The position numbers and the translations under genes are program-made. A DNA stretch of 64,000 nucleotides from G963663315 sp963665165 (GTDB lineage Bacteria > Pseudomonadota > Gammaproteobacteria > Arenicellales > Poriferihabitantaceae): the NCBI GenBank assembly GCA_963665165.1, contig OY761989.1:1798001-1862000 (forward strand), written 5' to 3'. Numbering within the stretch: the stretch's first letter is position 1; every line of letters starts with the position of its first letter. The notes below the pieces were generated by a model. That model did not search any database. It was not told where the DNA came from and saw only the letters and a program-made list of their open reading frames with translations. This document shows positions 37,177 through 45,502 of this stretch, piece after piece.

Positions 37177-37221
37177 CGGGTTCGGGACGCGGCTGATGCC
37201 AAATTAGCCGCGTCAGACCCG
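37177..37221 (+). terminator. Strong hairpin between binding-protein and permease genes
   Basis: GACGCGGCT (37186-37194) pairs perfectly over nine bases with AGCCGCGTC (37206-37214) around an 11-base loop, and outer arms CGGGT (37177-37181) and ACCCG (37217-37221) can pair as well. No T-tract follows, so it is more likely an mRNA-stabilising or attenuating hairpin than a full terminator. The TRAP operon has one in the same place. Confidence 0.5.
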
Positions 37222-37250
37222 GTATATTCCTGGAATCCCGGCAGCCGATC

Positions 37251-38195
37251 ATGTTTTTCTATATTCTGAAACGGCTCGCATTGAGCATCGTCATTGTAAT
37301 GCTTGCGGTGACGGTGCTGTTTTGCATGATTCATCTTGTTCCAGGCGACCCGGCGCGCATCCTGCTGGGACCCAGGGCAACGCCGGAACTCATTGCAAGC
37401 ATGTCGGCCCGTATGGGACTGGATTTGCCGCTTCCCGTGCAAATCCTGCGATTTTTCGGGAATTTGTTCACCGGCGATCTCGGCATGGATGTCATTACCA
37501 ATCGACCTGTGGCGGATATTGTGTTCAATCAATTGCCCTACACGCTCTGGTTGATTTTTTCCGCGATCCTGTTCGCGGCCCTGATCGGCATCCCCCTGGG
37601 TTGCTATTCGGCGCTGCACAGAAATACGTGGGCTGACCGGGTTACCGGAATATTGTCCGTAGGCTGCATTACGGCGCCGGCATTTGTCGTGGCGCTTTAT
37701 TCATTATTGATATTTGCCGTAACCCTGCATTGGTTCCCGGCGGTAGGCGCCGGAGAAAAAGGGGATTTCCTGGATCAGGCGGCGCACCTGGTTTTACCCG
37801 CGTTCGCTATTGGATTGTCGTGGATCGGATACCTGGCGAGGCTGGTTCGAGCGTCGATGCTGGAAGTAATGGGCGAGAATCATATTCGAACAGCGCGCGC
37901 TTACGGGCTGCCTGAACGAACCATAGTCTATCGCTACGCATTGAAACTGGCGGTGCTTCCAACCGTGACTGTGATCGGGGTTGGCATGGGGTTTCTTTTG
38001 TCTGCGGCCTTGTTTACGGAAATCGTTTTCGCCCGTCCCGGTATTGGCAAGCTGATTTTCGATTCCATCACGACGAGGAATTACCCGGTAGTGATGGGTT
38101 CAGTGTTGATCAGCACCATCCTGTTTGTCATCAGTACGACTTTATCGGATCTGGTCAACGCGTGGCTTGATCCCAGGATAAGGGCATCTCTGTGA
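37251..38195 (+). CDS. ABC transporter permease (DppB type)
   Basis: Inner-membrane subunit of the dipeptide-type importer, 314 residues with six helices. The N-terminus FFYILKRLALSIVIVMLAVT is typical, and the cytoplasmic EAA-like loop reads RTARAYGLPERTIVYRYALK. It overlaps the next permease gene by 4 bases (GTGA). It pairs with that permease to form the membrane channel of the importer. Confidence 0.95.
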   Translation: MFFYILKRLALSIVIVMLAVTVLFCMIHLVPGDPARILLGPRATPELIASMSARMGLDLPLPVQILRFFGNLFTGDLGMDVITNRPVADIVFNQLPYTLWLIFSAILFAALIGIPLGCYSALHRNTWADRVTGILSVGCITAPAFVVALYSLLIFAVTLHWFPAVGAGEKGDFLDQAAHLVLPAFAIGLSWIGYLARLVRASMLEVMGENHIRTARAYGLPERTIVYRYALKLAVLPTVTVIGVGMGFLLSAALFTEIVFARPGIGKLIFDSITTRNYPVVMGSVLISTILFVISTTLSDLVNAWLDPRIRASL

Positions 38196-39028
38196 TTGAT
38201 ATACTCAAGCGGATCACCCGCGAACCTTTGGGGTTTTTTGGTTTGGTCCTGGTTACACTCATTGTGGCCAGCGCGATCCTGGCCAGTGTCATCTCGCCCT
38301 ATGACCCGGTTGCGTTGAATATTGTCGACCGGCTTCAGGGTCCGTCCGCCAGGCACTTGCTAGGCACCGACCAACTCGGTCGCGACCTGTTTTCCAGAGT
38401 GTTGTTTGGCGGCCAGGTCGCGTTGAAGGTTGCCCTGGTTTCCATCTCGGCGGCGCTGGGTACCGGCGTATTGCTCGGCATGCTCGCCGGATTCGGCCCC
38501 AAGTGGCTGGACCATATCATCATGTTGTTTTTTGATACGATCCGGTCGTTTCCCACGGTCATGTTCGCACTGGCGACCGTAGCCCTGGTCGGCCCGTCGC
38601 TGGGCACGGTTATCGCAGTCATTATTGTCACTTCGATACCCAACTATGGTCGGGTGGTGCGTACCCAGACACTGGCCATAAAGTCCAATCAGTTTATCCT
38701 GGCGGAGCGGGCCATGGGGGTTTCCACCCGGAGAATTCTTTTTGTACACATTCTGCCCAACGTAATCGGACCGTTGATCATTCTCGCGTCCATGGATATT
38801 CCCACTGTCATCGCTCTTGAAGCCGGTTTGAGTTTTTTGGGTATGGGGGTGAAACCGCCGACCCCGTCATGGGGCAGTATCCTGAATGATGGTTACACCC
38901 TGATACGCAATACGCCCTGGCCGATCATTGCTGGCAGTATCCCCCTCCTGTTGATCACACTCGGCTTCACCTTCCTGGGCGAATCGTTGCGGGACCTGAT
39001 CGATCCAAAACTCAGGAAAGGGATCTGA
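38192..39028 (+). CDS. ABC transporter permease (DppC type)
   Basis: Second membrane subunit, 278 residues. It starts with GTG at 38192, overlapping the upstream stop by 4 bases. An N-terminal helix is followed by ARHLLGTDQLGRDLFSRVLF, a hallmark of DppC/OppC, and by the EAA loop region ILAERAMGVSTRRILFVHIL. Five to six helices. It is followed 9 bases later by the first ATPase gene. Confidence 0.95.
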   Translation: MIDILKRITREPLGFFGLVLVTLIVASAILASVISPYDPVALNIVDRLQGPSARHLLGTDQLGRDLFSRVLFGGQVALKVALVSISAALGTGVLLGMLAGFGPKWLDHIIMLFFDTIRSFPTVMFALATVALVGPSLGTVIAVIIVTSIPNYGRVVRTQTLAIKSNQFILAERAMGVSTRRILFVHILPNVIGPLIILASMDIPTVIALEAGLSFLGMGVKPPTPSWGSILNDGYTLIRNTPWPIIAGSIPLLLITLGFTFLGESLRDLIDPKLRKGI

Positions 39029-39037
39029 TCCATCCGG

Positions 39038-40006
39038 ATGAACGAAAACGTCCTGACAATCCGGGATTTATCGGTCCATTACGGGACAAGCCGTGGTGAA
39101 CTCAAAGCGTTGCGGCATGTCAATCTGGATGTGCCGAAAGGCGCCATTGTCGGCGTGGTCGGCGAAAGCGGATGCGGCAAATCGACTTTGATTTCCTCGA
39201 TTATCCGTTTATTGGCGGAAAACGCGTCCATACCGAATGGAACCATCGAGTTCAGGAACACCGACCTTCTGAAACTGCCTGAAGAAGACATGCGCGCCAT
39301 TCGCGGGAATCAAATGTCGGTCGTATTCCAGGATCCAATGTCAACCTTGAATCCGGTATTATCCATCGGCCGCCAGATGACGGACATACAATATCGCGAC
39401 AAAAAATCCCGGAGCGAAAAAAACCGGAGGTCAATCGAGATGTTGACCAGCGTCGGAATTCCCGACCCGGCCAGCCGACTCAAACAATTCCCTCATGAAT
39501 TTTCAGGAGGAATGCAGCAACGAATTTCAATTGCGATGGCATTGCAGGCTGAACCTTCGTTTTTGATCGCCGATGAACCCACCACCGCGCTGGACGCCAC
39601 ACTGGAAGTGCAGATTATTCATCTGCTCAAGGAATTGCAGGCGAATATCGGATGCTCCATTTTATTTGTTTCCCATCATCTCGGTGTTATCGCAGAGCTT
39701 TGTGATTATGTCGTATTGATGTATGCCGGTGAAGTGGTCGAACAGGGAACGGTCGCCGGGGTTTTCCATAATCCGGCCCATCCTTATACTGAGCACTTGT
39801 TGAAGTGCGACCCGGCCAGTATCTCTACCAAAAGCCGTACACTGCCAACCATACCGGGAGAAATTCCGGACCTGGTGACCCTGCCGTCCGGTTGTATATT
39901 CAAGAATCGTTGTGAGTATGTCATGACGCGATGTGATACTGAAGTTCCTGAATGGTCGGAGCGTTCCGTGGGCCACTTTGCCAGTTGCCACCGGAGCCTG
40001 TCATGA
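39038..40006 (+). CDS. ABC transporter ATP-binding protein (DppD/OppD type)
   Basis: A 322-residue ATPase. Walker A is GESGCGKST, the signature is HEFSGGMQQRISIAMAL, and Walker B is LIADEPTTALD, followed by the H-loop His in FVSHH. The C-terminal oligopeptide-transport extension has Cys positions (PSGCIFKNRCEYV...CHRS) that may hold an Fe-S cluster. It overlaps the second ATPase gene by 4 bases. Confidence 0.95.
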   Translation: MNENVLTIRDLSVHYGTSRGELKALRHVNLDVPKGAIVGVVGESGCGKSTLISSIIRLLAENASIPNGTIEFRNTDLLKLPEEDMRAIRGNQMSVVFQDPMSTLNPVLSIGRQMTDIQYRDKKSRSEKNRRSIEMLTSVGIPDPASRLKQFPHEFSGGMQQRISIAMALQAEPSFLIADEPTTALDATLEVQIIHLLKELQANIGCSILFVSHHLGVIAELCDYVVLMYAGEVVEQGTVAGVFHNPAHPYTEHLLKCDPASISTKSRTLPTIPGEIPDLVTLPSGCIFKNRCEYVMTRCDTEVPEWSERSVGHFASCHRSLS

Positions 40007-40977
40007 ACACGGTTCTCGAAGTCGAGAATGCGCGAGTACGGTTTCGCAGCATGTCCTCGGTACAGGCATGGATCAAACGGGAGTCCGACCCCTGGATAGA
40101 TGCGGTTCGCGACGTTTCGCTATCCATAAAAGAGGGGGAAACATTTACCCTGGTCGGTGAAAGCGGGTCAGGAAAATCAACGCTGGCCATGGCCGTAGCC
40201 GGACTGTTGCCCGCGTCGGAGGGTTCGATACGATTCAGGGGCCAGGAAGTGACGACCATGAATGGCGCCGGGATGATGGCATACAGAAAACAGATCTCGT
40301 TCATGTGGCAAAACCCGGTGGGTTCATTGAGCCCCAGGCAAAATGTCGGCGCGCTGGTCACCGAACCGTACATCGTCCACGGCCTGACGGAGCGAAACCT
40401 GCGGGAGGAGTCGGCGCGGCTGCTGAAGATGGTCGGACTGCCGGAGCATTTTTCCGCTCGATATCCCCATCAATTGAGTGGCGGGCAAGCGCGGAGAGTG
40501 GGCGTGGCGAGAGCGTTGGCGCTGAGTCCAAGGATGATTATTGCGGATGAGCCTACCGCGGGTCTGGACGTTTCCGTTCAGGGGGAGATCCTGAATTTGC
40601 TGAACAGGTTGCAGGACGAACTGGGTATCAGCATGTTCGTCATTACCCACAACCTGAATATCGTCCGGCATATTTCCGACCGCACGGCCATCATGTACCT
40701 CGGCAGATTTGTCGAGCAAGGCCCGACCGATGACATATTTTCTCATCCGCGGCATCCTTATACTCTGGCGTTGCTGTCCGCCAATCCGGAACCGGACCCC
40801 GACGCCAATATTGAACGGATCGAACTGAAAGGCGAGGTGCCGAGCCTGATGGATCGGCCATCCGGTTGCGAATTCCATACGCGCTGCCCGTTTGCCGCAG
40901 AGAATTGCGCCCATGACTTCCCGCCGATTCATGTTGTCAATGAAAACCACGCGCTGACCTGTCATTACCCCCGTTAA
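40003..40977 (+). CDS. ABC transporter ATP-binding protein (DppF/OppF type)
   Basis: Partner ATPase, 324 residues from ATG 40003 (ATGA overlap with the previous gene; the frame is open from 39952, but that would overlap far more). Walker A GESGSGKST, signature HQLSGGQARRVGVARAL and Walker B IIADEPTAGLD are intact. The C-terminus has the Cys-containing SGCEFHTRCPFAAENC. Together with DppB/C/D-type proteins it completes the importer. Confidence 0.95.
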   Translation: MNTVLEVENARVRFRSMSSVQAWIKRESDPWIDAVRDVSLSIKEGETFTLVGESGSGKSTLAMAVAGLLPASEGSIRFRGQEVTTMNGAGMMAYRKQISFMWQNPVGSLSPRQNVGALVTEPYIVHGLTERNLREESARLLKMVGLPEHFSARYPHQLSGGQARRVGVARALALSPRMIIADEPTAGLDVSVQGEILNLLNRLQDELGISMFVITHNLNIVRHISDRTAIMYLGRFVEQGPTDDIFSHPRHPYTLALLSANPEPDPDANIERIELKGEVPSLMDRPSGCEFHTRCPFAAENCAHDFPPIHVVNENHALTCHYPR

Positions 40978-40989
40978 ACGCTTGTACGG

Positions 40990-42990
40990 ATGACCCACTG
41001 TATTGACCATCTCTGGATACCCATGCCGGATGGCGCGAAACTGGGCGCCAGGCTCTGGTTGCCGGATCCAGACCCCGATCCGCCTGTTCCCGCCATTCTG
41101 GAATACATCCCCTACCGCAAGGACGATTATTCCGCGATACGCGATTCAACGACCATCGCCTGGTTCGCAAGCCATGGTTATGCCTGTTTACGGGTGGATA
41201 TGCGCGGCTCCGGAAGCTCCGACGGCGTCATGGCGGATGAATACAGCGACCAGGAAATCAATGACGGGGTCAATGTGGTCACCTGGATCGCATCCCAACC
41301 ATGGTCGGACGGCAATGTCGGGATAATCGGAATCTCCTGGGGCGGCATTACCGGGCTGCAACTGGCCCGGCGCAGACCGAAACCCTTGAAGACGGTCATT
41401 GCCCTGGGCGCGACCGAATTTCGATACTATGACGACGCCGGTTACTACATCGGTTGCATGGTGGGACAGACCATTGGCTGGGCCGCCATGATGTTTGGCT
41501 ACAATACCCGTCCTCCCGACCCGCTGCTTGCCGGGCCGGATTGGGAAAGGCTGTGGCGGGACCGGTTGGAGAATACCCCCCATTACCTTGAGCGCTGGCT
41601 CGATCATCAACGCGAGGACGACTATTGGTTGCGCGGAACGACAGGTACGGACTATGACGCGATCGAAATTCCGGTTTACGCAGTCAGCGGGCATGCCGAT
41701 TGCTGGCCCAATACGGTTCCCCGTTTACTTGAAAATCTTTCCGTTCCACGCAGAGGGCTGCAAGGCGCCTGGTGCCACCGTTATCCGCATCTGGGCATTC
41801 CAGGTCCGACGGTTGGATTCCTGAACGACGCCTTGCGGTGGTTCGATCAATGGTTGAAAAAAGAAGATACCGGAATTATGGACGAATCCATGTATCAGGT
41901 TTACATTCAGGACAGTGTGCGACCGGCGTCTTTTTATGAGAACCGCCCCGGCCGATGGGTTGGCGAATCCGGCTGGCCGTCCGAAAACGTAACGTGCGCC
42001 GTTTTTCACCTCGGCGGCAATACGCTTCTGGAATCCGTGCCACCGGACATGGTTCTGCAAATCCGTTCGCCACAGACAGTGGGCCTGGATTCCGGGGAAT
42101 ACATGCCATGGTTTGCGTTCGGTCCTGCTGATGAATTGCCGGGAGATCAACAAACGGAAGATCGGGGTTCGTTATGTTTCGACCTGGATCTGGAATCGGA
42201 CAACCTGGAAATTCTGGGAAACCCGGAAGTGGAACTGACACTGAGTTGCGACAAACCACAGGGGCTGGTCGCCGTTCGTCTTTGCGATGTCTGGCCGGAT
42301 GGCGCCAGCACGCTGATTACCCGGGGGCTGTTGAATTTAAGCCAACGCGCGAGCAAGTCGGAACCGGAGCCGATGGAACCGGATCTGCCGACCCGAGTGA
42401 CCGTAAAACTCAATCATGTCGGCTATGTGGCGCCGGCGGGACATCGATTGAGATTGGCTGTTTCCACAAGTTATTGGCCGATGGCCTGGCCCTCCCCGGA
42501 AAATGCGACGGTGAGTATCCATACGAAAGACAGCCGGTTGAAACTTCCCGTTCGGATTGCCAATCCGGATCCGGGGAAACTGACTGACTTTGGAACGGCT
42601 GAAACAGGAGAAGCCCTGCCCACCGCTCAATTACGCGAATTCCGGCAACATCGCAAGGTGGTCGTCGATCCGGTCAGTGGCGAGTACACGTTCGAGATTT
42701 TTGCAGACAACGGGAAAATACGATTCGAAGGGAATCGACTGGAGATGGCGTCCACGACCTTGCAAAGATACACCATTCATCCCGATAATCCATTAACCGC
42801 AAAAGCGGAATACGAATGGTGGTGGGAATACAGCCGGGGAAGTGACTGGCATACCCGGACATTTACCCGTACGGAACTCACCTGCAACCTGGAGCGGTTT
42901 TTCCTGAAAGCGGAATCCGCCGCCTGGTGCAATCGACGGGAATTGTTCCGCAAATCCTGGGACCGGGAATACCCGAGAGATCATTTTTAA
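40990..42990 (+). CDS. CocE/NonD-family (peptidase S15-like) hydrolase
   Basis: A 666-residue alpha/beta hydrolase. The nucleophile Ser116 is in GISWGG. The N-terminal core begins IPMPDGAKLGARLWLPD and includes YACLRVDMRGSGSSDG. A C-terminal jelly-roll domain (about 330-660; GHRLRLAVSTSYWPMAWPSP) is typical of X-prolyl dipeptidyl peptidase and cocaine esterase relatives. There is no signal peptide, so it acts in the cytoplasm on an ester or amide. It lies 12 bases after the importer ATPase, so it probably cleaves the imported compound. Confidence 0.92.
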   Translation: MTHCIDHLWIPMPDGAKLGARLWLPDPDPDPPVPAILEYIPYRKDDYSAIRDSTTIAWFASHGYACLRVDMRGSGSSDGVMADEYSDQEINDGVNVVTWIASQPWSDGNVGIIGISWGGITGLQLARRRPKPLKTVIALGATEFRYYDDAGYYIGCMVGQTIGWAAMMFGYNTRPPDPLLAGPDWERLWRDRLENTPHYLERWLDHQREDDYWLRGTTGTDYDAIEIPVYAVSGHADCWPNTVPRLLENLSVPRRGLQGAWCHRYPHLGIPGPTVGFLNDALRWFDQWLKKEDTGIMDESMYQVYIQDSVRPASFYENRPGRWVGESGWPSENVTCAVFHLGGNTLLESVPPDMVLQIRSPQTVGLDSGEYMPWFAFGPADELPGDQQTEDRGSLCFDLDLESDNLEILGNPEVELTLSCDKPQGLVAVRLCDVWPDGASTLITRGLLNLSQRASKSEPEPMEPDLPTRVTVKLNHVGYVAPAGHRLRLAVSTSYWPMAWPSPENATVSIHTKDSRLKLPVRIANPDPGKLTDFGTAETGEALPTAQLREFRQHRKVVVDPVSGEYTFEIFADNGKIRFEGNRLEMASTTLQRYTIHPDNPLTAKAEYEWWWEYSRGSDWHTRTFTRTELTCNLERFFLKAESAAWCNRRELFRKSWDREYPRDHF

Positions 42991-43041
42991 CCCGCTTTAA
43001 CCGGCGAAGTTCGCATTGGCCGGACCCGGGTACGAATCTCA

Positions 43042-44052
43042 ATGAACGACAACGACCATCATCGCTATTCAAACCTGATCGAAGAGCTCGGCCTGGGATG
43101 CAGGGAAGATATCCAGGCCATTGCCCCCCTGGCTGGCGGCGTCTCTTCCAACATTGTCAAGGTAACCGTGGGAGGCCAGACATTCTGTTTGAAGTGCGCC
43201 CTCGAAAAACTGAAAGTCGAGCAGGATTGGCAAGCGCCGACACATCGAAACACAGCGGAATATGCCTGGCTGGAATTCGCCTCCCAAGTGAATCCGGCGG
43301 GCTCGGTAAAGTTGCTCGGAAAATCGAAGAAAGAACCCTGCTTTGCCATGGAGCATCTGGAAGGAAGCAATATCCACCTGTGGAAAACCCGCTTGTTGGC
43401 AGGCATGGTTTCAGCGACCGAAGCAAAGAGGGTTGGCGAGTCCATAGGACGGTTCCACTCAGCATCAACCCGCAAGGAATTTTCGAGCCTCGCATTCGAT
43501 AATCGGGATGACTTCCACCAAATCCGCCTTGAACCGTATCTGATTTTCACCGCATCCAGGCACCCCCAAATTGCGGATGTCCTGCTCCAGGAGGCAGAGC
43601 GGCTCTACGAAACGGACCCCGTATTGATTCACGGAGATGTCAGCCCCAAGAACATCCTGTTTCGCGACAGCCATCCTGTAGTGCTGGATGCAGAATGCGC
43701 AACCATGGGCGACCCCGGCTTCGATGTGGCATTTTGCCTGAACCACCTGATATTGAAGGCAATCCACCTCCCGGCGGCTCGCAGGAAAATGTTCGAAAGC
43801 GCGAACCTGCTATGGGAGGCATACGCATCCGCAGTTGACTGGGAGGACGCAGACCGGCTTCAGGCGAGGGTTTGCGATCTTTTGCCCATGTTGATGCTGG
43901 CCCGGATTGATGGAAAATCACCCGTTGAGTATCTGAGTGAAAATAATCGCGAACGGGTACGAAATATCTCGATTCAAATGATCAAACAACGATCAACCGA
44001 TCTGGGAAGCCTGATTGGTTGTATTTCATCAAAACTGAAGAGAACCTACTGA
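43042..44052 (+). CDS. APH/choline-kinase-family phosphotransferase
   Basis: A 336-residue small-molecule kinase. Brenner's motif is present as IHGDVSPKNILF (His197, Asp199, Asn204), and the Mg-binding pair appears in VVLDAECATMGD (Asp216, Glu218). This fold includes aminoglycoside, choline, homoserine and fructosamine kinases. Its stop shares a base with the ATG of the enolase-like gene (TGATG), so the two are coupled. Position in the importer operon argues for phosphorylating a catabolic intermediate rather than an antibiotic. Confidence 0.87.
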   Translation: MNDNDHHRYSNLIEELGLGCREDIQAIAPLAGGVSSNIVKVTVGGQTFCLKCALEKLKVEQDWQAPTHRNTAEYAWLEFASQVNPAGSVKLLGKSKKEPCFAMEHLEGSNIHLWKTRLLAGMVSATEAKRVGESIGRFHSASTRKEFSSLAFDNRDDFHQIRLEPYLIFTASRHPQIADVLLQEAERLYETDPVLIHGDVSPKNILFRDSHPVVLDAECATMGDPGFDVAFCLNHLILKAIHLPAARRKMFESANLLWEAYASAVDWEDADRLQARVCDLLPMLMLARIDGKSPVEYLSENNRERVRNISIQMIKQRSTDLGSLIGCISSKLKRTY

Positions 44053-45344
44053 TGACCGCCATTACGAATATTTTCGGCAGGAGAGTTTGGGACTCGAGGG
44101 GAAATCCTGCGGTTGAAGCGGATATCGAATTGGAAGACGGAACGGTAGGCCGCGCAACTGCACCGGCCGGAGCATCGAGGGGCGCTCGGGAAGCTGTGGA
44201 TCTGAGAGATGGAGGCAAAGTATTGCGGGGGCTGGATGTGCAACGGGCCTTGAAGTCCGTAAATGAACGCATCGCCCCGGCGCTGACCGGCCTGAATGTC
44301 GAAGATCAAACCGGCATCGACAGGACCATGCTGGATCTGGACCCAACGCCAATGAAATCAGTACTCGGTGGTAACGCTACGACAGCGGTATCCCTTGCCG
44401 CCGTTCACGCCGCAGCGGAATCCGCAAACACTCCCCTTTGGCGTCACATAGCGGATGTATTCGGATACAAGCCCCTGTTACCCCTGCCGGAAATCCAGAT
44501 TTTCGGAGGCGGAGCGCATGCCGCCCAACGGGTCGATATCCAGGACTTCATGGTGATGGTTCCCGGCGCATCGAGTTTCGGAGAAGCCATGGAAATGACC
44601 GGCGAAATCTATTTTGCCGCAGGCGACATCATGAAAAGGCGGGGGCTTTTGGCGGGTGTTGCCGATGAAGGAGGATGGTGGCCGGAATTTCGAGGGAACG
44701 AAGAAGCGCTGGAGACGCTGGTCCAGGCCATCGAACTCGCGGGAGAGAAACCGGGAGACCGCGTTGTCATTTCCCTGGACATTGCCGCCTCCGGGTTCAG
44801 GGACGGGAACATCTATCGACTGGCTCTGGATGACCGGGAACTGGATACCCCGGCGCTGATCGAACTGCTTGGAAAATGGCTGGATGACTATCCGATCGCT
44901 TCGATTGAAGACCCGCTCGCGGAAGATGATATCGAGGGTATGGTTGAATTTACCCAACGCTTTGGTGACCGCGTGCTGATCACAGGCGATGACTATGTGG
45001 TTACCAACGCAGGTTCGATTGAGCGGGCATCCCGGGACGGCGCCTGCAACACGGCATTACTCAAGGTCAATCAGGCGGGGACGTTGACGGAGACACTGGC
45101 CGCTTACGAGGCCGCCAATGCAGCAGGCTGGAAATCCGTCGTTTCCGCCAGGTCAGGCGAAACGGAAGATGTCACGATAAGCCACCTGGCGACGGGGTTA
45201 GGCAACGGTCAACTCAAGGTGGGTTCCTTTTCCCGGTCAGAACGCATGGCCAAATGGAATGAATGCCTTCGCATACAGGAAACGCTGGGCGCCAACACTT
45301 TCGCCGGAGGCGCCGCCCTGGATGGAACATGGTGGGCCCGGTAG
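44052..45344 (+). CDS. Enolase paralogue with altered active site
   Basis: A 430-residue enolase-superfamily protein clearly related to Eno. Kept are the start GRRVWDSRGNPAVEADIELE, the mobile loop GASRGAREA, His156, metal ligands Glu286, Asp313 and Asp243, Glu206 in DEGG, the general base Lys338 in LLKVNQ, and Lys389. Changed are the family QEFM Glu, here Asp165 (QDFMV), and the SHRSGETED His, here Ala366 (SARSGETED). Both lie in the 2-phosphoglycerate site, so the substrate is probably different. Start ATG 44052 overlaps the kinase stop. The last codons, encoding WWAR and the stop TAG, coincide with a 16-base copy of a tRNA 3' end. Confidence 0.85.
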   Translation: MTAITNIFGRRVWDSRGNPAVEADIELEDGTVGRATAPAGASRGAREAVDLRDGGKVLRGLDVQRALKSVNERIAPALTGLNVEDQTGIDRTMLDLDPTPMKSVLGGNATTAVSLAAVHAAAESANTPLWRHIADVFGYKPLLPLPEIQIFGGGAHAAQRVDIQDFMVMVPGASSFGEAMEMTGEIYFAAGDIMKRRGLLAGVADEGGWWPEFRGNEEALETLVQAIELAGEKPGDRVVISLDIAASGFRDGNIYRLALDDRELDTPALIELLGKWLDDYPIASIEDPLAEDDIEGMVEFTQRFGDRVLITGDDYVVTNAGSIERASRDGACNTALLKVNQAGTLTETLAAYEAANAAGWKSVVSARSGETEDVTISHLATGLGNGQLKVGSFSRSERMAKWNECLRIQETLGANTFAGGAALDGTWWAR

Positions 45345-45345
45345 G
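45330..45345. repeat. Left attachment-site copy (tRNA 3'-end direct repeat)
   Basis: TGGTGGGCCCGGTAGG here is identical to 54487-54502, the CCA end and acceptor/T-stem of the tRNA(CAU) gene. A one-base offset is followed by a further six matching bases (CTTGAA). Chance identity to this specific tRNA end is very unlikely. It marks the left edge of the 9.1-kb island and contains the stop codon of the enolase-like gene. Confidence 0.8.
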
Positions 45346-45472
45346 CTTGAATTTGTGACTGATGGATTGTGTTCACTCAGTCTTGTATAGGTAATCAAAG
45401 CTGGCAGTGTTCTAGCATCCGATCTTTGGAGCGTTCCCTTCTTTCAGTTAATTCTCCAAATATAGAGAATGA

Positions 45473-45490
45473 GAGCATCTTTGGATGCTC
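45473..45490 (-). terminator. Hairpin downstream of the methyltransferase gene
   Basis: GAGCATC (45473-45479) and GATGCTC (45484-45490) form a perfect 7-base stem with a 4-base loop, 12 bases beyond the methyltransferase stop. On the minus strand it is followed by a T-rich stretch (TCATTCTCTATATTT), compatible with an intrinsic terminator. Confidence 0.45.
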
Positions 45491-45502
45491 CTAGTGTGCC
45501 GC

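Noticed and set aside
43042..44052. Aminoglycoside resistance gene
   Set aside because: The kinase has the general APH fold motifs, but its operon context with importer, hydrolase and enolase-like gene points to metabolism; nothing specific to antibiotic modification is seen.
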